Positions 36,673-42,705 of a DNA stretch of 44,888 nt are shown here, one piece after another. Position 1 is the first letter of the stretch; every line of letters starts with the position of its first letter. The notes below the pieces were generated by a model, which made no database searches, was not told where the DNA came from, and worked only from the letters and a program-made list of their open reading frames with translations. A program made the position numbers and the translations under genes. This DNA comes from an uncultured Chloroflexota bacterium (GTDB lineage: Bacteria; Chloroflexota; Anaerolineae; Promineifilales; Promineifilaceae): assembly GCA_900696625.1 (NCBI GenBank), contig CAADGU010000187.1, positions 1 to 44,888 of the forward strand. Direction: 5' to 3'.

Positions 36673-38046
36673 TTAGGGGGCGGATTCGGGTTGGGGGTTA
36701 CGGCCGTTACCCGGCTGATTGACAACATTCACCTGCCCGGCTGCCAGACGCACTCGTGTTTGTGGCGCCTGTACCGTCCGGCCAATCTCCCGCACCGCCA
36801 CCTGCATCGCCTCCTCCATGGTGGTGGTACTTTGAATTTGCTGGCTAATCTGGTTGATCAACGCCTCTTGTTCTGCTTGTGCCCGCGCTTCAGCCAACAA
36901 CCGCGCATTTTCCAAAGCCACCGCCACCTGGCCAGAAATTGAAAGCAGCAAGTCGGCGTCACTTTGCCCTAATCCATTCCGCACATTTTGCTGCACATCC
37001 AGCACCCCTAACACCTTCCCACCCAGCGCAATGGGCACTGTGATTTCTGATTGGGTATCCGGCAGCAGTGGGTTGGGCAGCCAGAACTCAACCTGATTCA
37101 CATCTGGAGCCAATACCGGCTGGTTTGTACGCGCGGCCCGCCCCACCAACCCTCTTTCCACCGGCACCTTATGCTGCTGCCTGACCAACTCCACCCCGGC
37201 GTGCCCGGCGCCTGCCGCCAGTTCCAATGTGTTGCCAGATTTATTCAATAGATACAGGTGAACCTGGTAATAATTGAAAGCGTCGCGTATTTCCTGGGCT
37301 ACCGTTGTGACCAACTGCGCCTTATCCAGAATAGTTGAAACCGTGCGACCAATTTCGGCGCTGGTAACCAATGCCTGGGTGCGCAAAGCTACCCGGCTCT
37401 CTAATTCCGCGTTCAAACCCTGTAATTGCTGGTTTGCCTGGGCTGCAACCTGCTCACTGGCTTGCGCTCGTTCTAAGGCGTCGTTCAAGTTACGCACCGC
37501 AAAATGTAACAAGGAGCCTGTCAGGGAAAAAACCGAGGCGTAAATGATGAAATCAACGGCGGAAACTATTCGCTGCGGCTGGGGCTGAATGATCCCCTGG
37601 AGTTCGGCAATATAAGCAGCCGCCAGGATAACAATTGTGAGTGCCGTAAAGATGATGGAGGCTTGCCGTCTTCTTAACAGGAGGATGGCCATGATGATCA
37701 CGAGGGCAAAACCAACTGTACTGGTGTTGCGAATGCCGCCGAAGAGGAAGGTAACGGCCGTTAGCACCGCCAAAAAAGTAAAAGAGAAGAGATAACTAAC
37801 CAGTTCAACACGCCCACGGCGCATCACATACCACAAACCGGCCATGATGGCCGCCATCGTCCAGCCTAACAAGAGAGAGAGCGTATTGCCTGGCTGCGTG
37901 GGATCAGACAAGACGATCAGCAGGGGCACCAGAAACGTAACCCCTAACATGGTCAGCAAGGCTGTATTCAACAAATTGGCTGAAAGTGCCTGGGTTTTAT
38001 CCTCCTCCGCAGAAGGAGCTAACAGTTCTTTTATTCGGTCATACAT
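36673..38046 (-). CDS. small membrane single-GAF sensor without kinase domain
   Basis: 457 aa, first gene of the minus-strand sensor run. Six membrane segments (26-185) without an obvious periplasmic domain, a coiled coil (185-230), one GAF domain (235-385, with the NPLLPDTQSEITVP core) and the shared C-terminal module QEALINQISQQIQSTTTMEE (390-440). It is the minimal member of the set and resembles the membrane-plus-GAF start of the 1175-aa protein. No catalytic domain. ATG 38046 has AGAGG about 5 nt upstream. The promoter of the run should lie in 38047-38384, but I see no convincing -35/-10 pair there. Confidence 0.88.
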   Translation of the reverse strand: MYDRIKELLAPSAEEDKTQALSANLLNTALLTMLGVTFLVPLLIVLSDPTQPGNTLSLLLGWTMAAIMAGLWYVMRRGRVELVSYLFSFTFLAVLTAVTFLFGGIRNTSTVGFALVIIMAILLLRRRQASIIFTALTIVILAAAYIAELQGIIQPQPQRIVSAVDFIIYASVFSLTGSLLHFAVRNLNDALERAQASEQVAAQANQQLQGLNAELESRVALRTQALVTSAEIGRTVSTILDKAQLVTTVAQEIRDAFNYYQVHLYLLNKSGNTLELAAGAGHAGVELVRQQHKVPVERGLVGRAARTNQPVLAPDVNQVEFWLPNPLLPDTQSEITVPIALGGKVLGVLDVQQNVRNGLGQSDADLLLSISGQVAVALENARLLAEARAQAEQEALINQISQQIQSTTTMEEAMQVAVREIGRTVQAPQTRVRLAAGQVNVVNQPGNGRNPQPESAP

Positions 38047-38384
38047 GGTAACCTCTGCCAGGTTAAGACACGGCGTGATAGTTTTTTGGCAATGAATTCG
38101 TGATGGGGTGTCTGTTTTTGAGCCTGCTTCTCATGGATCTACACTACATTTGTTAACCCCAACTTCTCTTCTCCGTAAAGATGAGGTTTTTGCACTCTGG
38201 TAGGATAAACAATCTTTCACTTTCATGCGAGATGAGAATAGTACCAGTGAGGCCAATGTTACACAGAAGATGAGGTTGGTAAAGTGAAGGGGGCGTGATT
38301 GTCAGGATAGAAATCGTAGTAATATAGTCCCAACCTCTGCCAAAGCTAAACTTTATATAGATTTTATGGATGAAACGGCCGTGA
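38047..38384. other. 338-bp gene-free region
   Basis: This region lies between the diterpene enzyme (ending at 38385) and the first sensor gene (starting at 38046), both on the minus strand. It is more AT-rich than its neighbours and holds one ACGGCCGT (about 38374). An 83-codon minus-strand open frame (38153-38404) overlaps the diterpene gene and has no homology I recognise or good RBS. The region most likely carries the leader and promoter of the sensor run. Confidence 0.4.
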
Positions 38385-39281
38385 TCAACCCATTGATTCA
38401 CCATCTATCTCGTCTGCAAACGGCCGTGTTCCAGTCAACGGATACCAAAACGGCCCCAGATGTTGCCCCAGGCCAATAATTGGCCCCCTTTCCCAGGCTT
38501 CCCGGTAACGAACCGCTTCCTCCGCCCGCCCCGTCTTATCAGAGCGCCAGGTAGCCCGCAAAAAAGCATAATCATAAAAAATCCGCCGCAACGAATCCTC
38601 ATCCAAACTATACCCAGGCTGCTGCGTCCAATAACATTGAACCTCTTCATATAAAAGTGGAGGCAAAACATCCTGGCTGATGAGCGGTTTTCCAAAACTA
38701 ACCAATAGCGAAGCCGGCGGAATAGCATCGCCATACAACGCGCGCACCGCTTCCCGGCGATTACCGGCGCCCTGCACAAAAGCCTGCCCCACCCATTGCC
38801 ACATCTGGTCAAAATCAGGCGTGATCACAAACCACAAATAAGGACCACTTGCCCCTTGTGTCTTTTCCATCACCGCCTCAGCCGCAGCCTGCAATGCCGG
38901 TATGGGCGCGCCAGCCGTCACAATACGCACCTGCCAGTTTGCTTGCAGGTAATAGGCAAGCGATTCCTCACCAGCTAACCCCCACGTCAACCACTGCACC
39001 AATCGCTGCCTATACAAACCGCCTTCCGCAAACATCTTCGGACTGCCCATCGGCATGATCAAATGCTCCACACCCAGCCGGAAAAAGAGTTCACAAGCAG
39101 ACATCATCTGCTGCCGATTCCAACGAGCAAAATCATCGCCGAACTCAATACCGGCCAAAGCCGCCGCCCGCCTGGTACCGCCGGATGCAAAAATTACGCT
39201 CTTCGGCGCCACTTGCGTCACAACCTCAACAGGCGATGCTAAAAACTCTCCTAACGTAAGCATCCCAATTGGGGTATCCAT
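38385..39281 (-). CDS. Rv3378c-like diterpene synthase/transferase (Z-prenyl fold)
   Basis: 298 aa, nearly the 296 aa of Mycobacterium tuberculosis Rv3378c (tuberculosinol / tuberculosinyl-adenosine synthase). As I recall that sequence, the two align without gaps at the N-terminus: PK..V.F..(D/G)GTRR at residues 26-38 in both. The C-terminal LRRIFYDYAFLRA and IIGLGQHLGPFWYP match LRRILYDHIYLRH and VFGVGCVHDGIWFAE. The enzyme would act on a bicyclic C20 diphosphate made by the nearby class II cyclase, releasing an alcohol or joining it to an acceptor. The catalytic Asp34 of Rv3378c is Gly34 here. ATG 39281 has AAGGAG (39290-39295) 8 nt upstream; a GTG two codons earlier is rejected. Confidence 0.8.
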   Translation of the reverse strand: MDTPIGMLTLGEFLASPVEVVTQVAPKSVIFASGGTRRAAALAGIEFGDDFARWNRQQMMSACELFFRLGVEHLIMPMGSPKMFAEGGLYRQRLVQWLTWGLAGEESLAYYLQANWQVRIVTAGAPIPALQAAAEAVMEKTQGASGPYLWFVITPDFDQMWQWVGQAFVQGAGNRREAVRALYGDAIPPASLLVSFGKPLISQDVLPPLLYEEVQCYWTQQPGYSLDEDSLRRIFYDYAFLRATWRSDKTGRAEEAVRYREAWERGPIIGLGQHLGPFWYPLTGTRPFADEIDGESMG

Positions 39282-39289
39282 TTGCACAT

Positions 39290-39295
39290 CTCCTT
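39290..39295 (-). promoter_or_regulatory. start-deciding RBS of the Rv3378c-like gene
   Basis: AAGGAG on the minus strand, 8 nt upstream of ATG 39281; the in-frame GTG at 39287 would be only 2 nt away. The resulting 298 aa agree with the family length. Confidence 0.6.
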
Positions 39296-39426
39296 TTCCT
39301 AAGACCTTCCTATCAGGACTGATTTCCTACAGACTTGCTCTAAATTTGACCGGGCATTCATTTTTTCTGACAGATTAAGCGGTAATAATATCGTAAATCT
39401 TATCAATTTGATTGGGGAGATAAACA

Positions 39427-40302
39427 ATGAAGAAAAACTTAACCATTCTCACGCTTCTATTTTTAGCTCTGTGCAGTATTTTGATTGTTAACCAAAGTGC
39501 TGCCCACGCCCTTGAGCAGCCAACTGCTTTTGAATCGTCATCGGCAATAGATTTTGCTATTGCCGCCACCGATGAAACGCAAGGGCACTGTTCAAGCAAA
39601 CGGATTATTTCATCCTTTGTCAACAAGCATCAAGTTGAGGCTCACGGTTTCAATTTTCAGGTGACGCCGCCCGGTGGTTCTTATGCATTTAATCGGGAAG
39701 GTCACCAACGGTATCTGTCACTGCGGATGGATCCGTTCCCGTTTAATGGTGAGCTTTCCTCCAGCCGTATTTCAGAGATTGACACATCGCTGCCTCCCGA
39801 ACAACGTGTTTTTTGCTGGCAGCCAACACAGAGAAAAAATGTAGTGGTGATGTATACGCATCGTTTTGCGGAAGCAGCGCCACCGCCTGGATTATCGGAA
39901 AATCTCTTTTTGTGGAATGCGCCATTAGACACAGGTAACTTTATCACGGCCGTTGGCGTCACCCGCAGCAGCATTTTCGGTGGGTACTTCGCCATTGTGG
40001 CCCAGGACTTTGACTTTGCCACCGGTTCTGGTTTACTTCAATTGGTACCCATGCCGGCATGGCTGGACGCCACAACCTGGCACACCATCAGCATCGAACT
40101 ATCTCAAGAATCTGCCACAATCCAGGTAACACAAGGCAGTAATCAGGCAACCGTTTTGCAAACCACGTTACTACGTCCACCCGACCCATTAGGGTTTGAA
40201 TTCTCCGTAGACAACGAAATAGTCCCTGGGGTCATCGTCCCTGTAACCGTAGCCGAACAACTTGATGTCGCCTTTTACAGCGCCGGATTACAGCGGCGAT
40301 AA
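39427..40302 (+). CDS. secreted protein of unknown function
   Basis: 291 aa. A clear signal peptide (MKKNLTILTLLFLALCSIL..., cleavage near AHA at about 27) indicates export. The mature part is beta-rich with alternating hydrophobics, two well-separated cysteines (about residues 54 and 134), and segments such as WHTISIELSQESATIQV that recall concanavalin-like/laminin-G jelly-roll folds. I recognise no catalytic motif and would not assign a function. The ATG has GGGGAGA (39414-39420) 6 nt upstream. It stands on the opposite strand between the two diterpene enzymes and ends 24 bp before a strong terminator, so it is probably an unrelated single-gene unit inserted there, although a linked role cannot be excluded. 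Confidence 0.85.
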   Translation: MKKNLTILTLLFLALCSILIVNQSAAHALEQPTAFESSSAIDFAIAATDETQGHCSSKRIISSFVNKHQVEAHGFNFQVTPPGGSYAFNREGHQRYLSLRMDPFPFNGELSSSRISEIDTSLPPEQRVFCWQPTQRKNVVVMYTHRFAEAAPPPGLSENLFLWNAPLDTGNFITAVGVTRSSIFGGYFAIVAQDFDFATGSGLLQLVPMPAWLDATTWHTISIELSQESATIQVTQGSNQATVLQTTLLRPPDPLGFEFSVDNEIVPGVIVPVTVAEQLDVAFYSAGLQRR

Positions 40303-40326
40303 AACCAGACCAATCATTTGCAGCTA

Positions 40327-40365
40327 AAAAAAACAGCCCTCCTTTTTCCAGAGGGCTGTTTTTTT
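40327..40365. terminator. bidirectional intrinsic terminator
   Basis: AAAAAAACAGCCCTC (40327-40341) and GAGGGCTGTTTTTTT (40351-40365) form a perfect 15-bp stem with a 9-base loop, with A7 and T7 ends. It serves both the plus-strand secreted-protein gene and the minus-strand diterpene cyclase gene. Confidence 0.9.
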
Positions 40366-40380
40366 GCGTCTTGTTTGATG

Positions 40381-41937
40381 CTAGAGCCGGGCAGGCTGGC
40401 TCACGGTCAATTGGGGCAGCGCATATGACTGTGACCAATGATAGGCCTGGTGTCTGGCCAGGGCCGCCTGGGCGGCAAACACAGTGCCCATCGTCACACC
40501 AACAGGTTGATACAAAGTCTTGCCAATCCACAACCGGGCGGAGGGCCGCTGGGCGCTGTTTTTGCTCAGGAACTGATTGGCTAATTTCAGCGAACTCATA
40601 TCCCTTAATAATCCCGCCTGTGAAGCGGCAATCAGCCCCAAAACAGCAAAACTGGTCTCCTCTATACTTGGCCGCTCACCACTGCCCCAGCCACCACTCC
40701 TGTCTTGCCTGGCCAGAACGAACTCCACACAACGCCGGGCCAAATCATCATCCCAACCGGCCAAAGCTGAAATAGCGCGGGAGGTTACATATAATGGAGA
40801 AATGTGCCACTTGTCATTAAACTGGTGATGGCGATCTAATTGCTGCCTCAGCCATTCAGTAACACGAATGGCTAATTGTTTGTGTTCGTAACTGGACAAA
40901 CTGGTACGCAGCGCCATTAAGGCGTGAACATTGGCCGAAACAGAAGGAGTGCGTTCATCTAAATAGGTGAAGAAGTGATTTGAATCCCAAAATTTGAGCA
41001 GAGGTTTCATGGACGGGTTTAACCCGGCCCACCGCAGTACAGTGTAACCGGTAGCCGTATTATCACTATCATTCACCGGAAAAACCTGGCTCCAGGATAA
41101 GCCCATCGGCGGCGCATCGTACATGCGGGCCAGTTCTTTTATATAGGGGGCTATCTCCCGATCTGTTGGCGCAAACCCGGCCCGGCGAAAACTATCCAAT
41201 ACCCAGGTCAGTTCAAAGATCTCCACAGGCCAGCAAAACCCAACACCCCCATGACCCAGGTTGAGTACATGGTTGAGAAAAGCAGCCGCTCGCGCCGAGT
41301 CACGGCCGTGTTGCCGCAAAGCGCGCAAATAAGCCGCCGTAGTCGCCGTTGCCGTAGCAATAGAACCATACTTGTCCAGAATACGTTCATCTATCTCCAC
41401 CAATCGGTCATCTGGTAAGATCTCCATACTAAACCACCAGGTGCGCGGTTGGGTGTAATCAATCTCCAACTTACCAATCAGCGACATTTTCCTGGCTGTA
41501 ATTTGTTTGAGTTCATCTGACCAGAGAGTAGACGGTAGATTCAGGCCAAAAGGTTCCAATCTGGACAACAAAGCCGGCAGCAGCAGTTCAAAACCAATAG
41601 GCGCTTCAGGCTCAACCGCCAACCGGTTCACATAACGGTGAATGGCTTCCACCCCATGCGCAATAGTGGGGGCATCAGCAGGCTCCTGCCAGGTAGAAAA
41701 AGCCAAAATTGCCGCCAACGTGGAAATCAACCGCTCATGGGCAAAACAGACAGAGGACTCTCCCCACCCACCATCTTCCAACTGGTGCAGGCGCAGGTAT
41801 TGTAATGCTTGCGGCCACGCCGGACGGCTCAAATCCGCCGCATCCGGTACCATGGCTACCCATGCCGTGCTGTACGCTTCTGGGGCAATCAGCCCCAGTT
41901 GTCCAAATTCATTGTATAGATTATTTTTTAACTTCAT
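40381..41937 (-). CDS. class II diterpene cyclase (Rv3377c-like)
   Basis: 518 aa. The N-terminal LGLIAPEAYSTAWVA and LEDGGWGES match the AYDTAWVA and DGSWG motifs of class II diterpene cyclases (Rv3377c halimadienyl/tuberculosinyl diphosphate synthase, about 501 aa). A C-terminal QDRSGGWGSGE repeats the QW-type motif of the terpene-cyclase alpha/alpha barrel. The general-acid motif, normally DxDDTA, reads D290-S-D292-N293-T-A: the central Asp proton donor is kept but the last Asp is Asn. No class I DDxxD is present, so the product should stay a cyclised diphosphate made from GGPP, passed to the Rv3378c-like enzyme. ATG 41937 is favoured: GGAG (41944-41947) is 6 nt upstream, and the 13 residues before the conserved LG equal those in Rv3377c. 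The open frame reaches a GTG at 42036. Confidence 0.82.
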   Translation of the reverse strand: MKLKNNLYNEFGQLGLIAPEAYSTAWVAMVPDAADLSRPAWPQALQYLRLHQLEDGGWGESSVCFAHERLISTLAAILAFSTWQEPADAPTIAHGVEAIHRYVNRLAVEPEAPIGFELLLPALLSRLEPFGLNLPSTLWSDELKQITARKMSLIGKLEIDYTQPRTWWFSMEILPDDRLVEIDERILDKYGSIATATATTAAYLRALRQHGRDSARAAAFLNHVLNLGHGGVGFCWPVEIFELTWVLDSFRRAGFAPTDREIAPYIKELARMYDAPPMGLSWSQVFPVNDSDNTATGYTVLRWAGLNPSMKPLLKFWDSNHFFTYLDERTPSVSANVHALMALRTSLSSYEHKQLAIRVTEWLRQQLDRHHQFNDKWHISPLYVTSRAISALAGWDDDLARRCVEFVLARQDRSGGWGSGERPSIEETSFAVLGLIAASQAGLLRDMSSLKLANQFLSKNSAQRPSARLWIGKTLYQPVGVTMGTVFAAQAALARHQAYHWSQSYALPQLTVSQPARL

Positions 41938-41943
41938 CCTTCG

Positions 41944-41947
41944 CTCC
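41944..41947 (-). promoter_or_regulatory. start-deciding RBS of the diterpene cyclase
   Basis: GGAG on the minus strand, 6 nt before ATG 41937. Upstream in-frame starts at 41949, 41985 and 42036 lack a site at usable distance and add residues absent from the family. Confidence 0.55.
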
Positions 41948-42441
41948 ATATCATTGAATCGCAACCCCTCAATTCTCTTAACCATGTTTTCCCATGGCAG
42001 GCTAGACCAAACGTCTTCATTTGCGCCAAATAGCACAGTTCTGTGGGCTGATTACACTACAAATAGAGAGCTAAGATTGCCGGTAACTCTACTTCTTCAA
42101 AGCGGGGATGCACCCCATCCCAACGCACAGGTTAACGAACTTCTCGTTTGTTGTGAATAGGAGTTTAGTTTAGTACCTGATCAACGTCAGGATGAGCAAT
42201 TCACACACCCACGTGCAAATCTTTTGCCTCACAAAACCTGTTTATTGAGAGGTTGGGGTTCCACCATATTCTTTTTTTGAACTACTATTGAAAAACTCTG
42301 GCTAAAGATTATCCGCCGTGCCTTAATTTTCCCGTTACACCTGGTGTGATAGTCGGAAGAGAGCCTTTAGGCGAACCACGCATCGGCTAAAGCCTCTCCT
42401 CCTTTCTCAACTCATTTTTTGGGGGATGATCTGGCAGGGGG

Positions 42442-42480
42442 AAAATAAAAAGGGCTGGTAAAAACCAGCCCATTGTTTTT
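42442..42480. terminator. strong bidirectional terminator hairpin with no adjacent gene
   Basis: GGGCTGGT (42452-42459), loop AAAA and ACCAGCCC (42464-42471) form a perfect 8-bp stem. On the minus strand it is followed by TTTTTATTTT (42442-42451), and on the plus strand by ATTGTTTTT (42472-42480). No protein gene ends within 200 bp on either strand, which points to an unannotated transcript. Confidence 0.7.
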
Positions 42481-42483
42481 GTG

Positions 42484-42513
42484 GAGAGCCAGGAACGCCG
42501 AAACCTGACTCTC
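42484..42513. other. 10-bp stem-loop next to the orphan terminator
   Basis: GAGAGCCAGG (42484-42493) pairs with CCTGACTCTC (42504-42513) over 10 positions. One pair is mismatched on the plus strand and becomes a G-U wobble in minus-strand RNA. It is followed by a long purine run containing AAGGAGGAG that precedes no start codon. Confidence 0.5.
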
Positions 42514-42565
42514 GTTAAAAGGAGGAGAAGAAGAAGAGATTTTTTACCCTTCACCGTAGATTTTA

Positions 42566-42627
42566 TACGCCTTTTATACGCCGGGCTGTACGCCGCCCCT
42601 ACGCCAAACCAACGCAAAATCTACGCA
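42566..42627. repeat. six TACGCC-type direct repeats at 11-bp spacing
   Basis: TACGCC occurs at 42566, 42577, 42589 and 42600, then AACGCA at 42611 and TACGCA at 42622: spacings of 11, 12, 11, 11 and 11 bp. Repeats phased on one helix face are the usual target layout of OmpR/PhoB-family regulators and similar tandem binders. The array ends about 80 bp before the glycosyltransferase start. Confidence 0.6.
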
Positions 42628-42705
42628 AGTGAAAAAAATCACAAATTGCTTTGAAATTAGCCCCCTGCTTCGACAGGGAACATCCTGCCAGATACAATTT
42701 CTGCC

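Larger units (their letters stand above)
41938..42705. other. 768-bp region without a supported gene
   Basis: This region separates the divergent cyclase and glycosyltransferase genes. It holds the cyclase leader, an imperfect 16-bp hairpin (42359-42398, two mismatches), a strong two-way terminator hairpin, a 10-bp hairpin (42484-42513) and a phased TACGCC repeat. Short open frames here are unsupported. The density of RNA-like structure suggests a small RNA or a regulated leader rather than protein coding. Confidence 0.5.

Noticed and set aside
36636-36728. 31-residue N-terminal extension of the 823-aa sensor
   Set aside because: It overlaps the preceding gene by 56 bp, has an odd Pro/Lys/Arg-rich sequence, and a good ribosome site fits the later ATG at 36635.
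38153-38404. 83-codon minus-strand open frame between the sensor run and the diterpene gene
   Set aside because: It starts inside the diterpene gene's 3' end, has no good ribosome site and no protein-like composition; I treat the region as leader DNA.
42566-42627. TACGCC array as a CRISPR
   Set aside because: The repeats are 6 bp with 5-6 bp between them, far too short for CRISPR repeats or spacers, and no cas gene is present.
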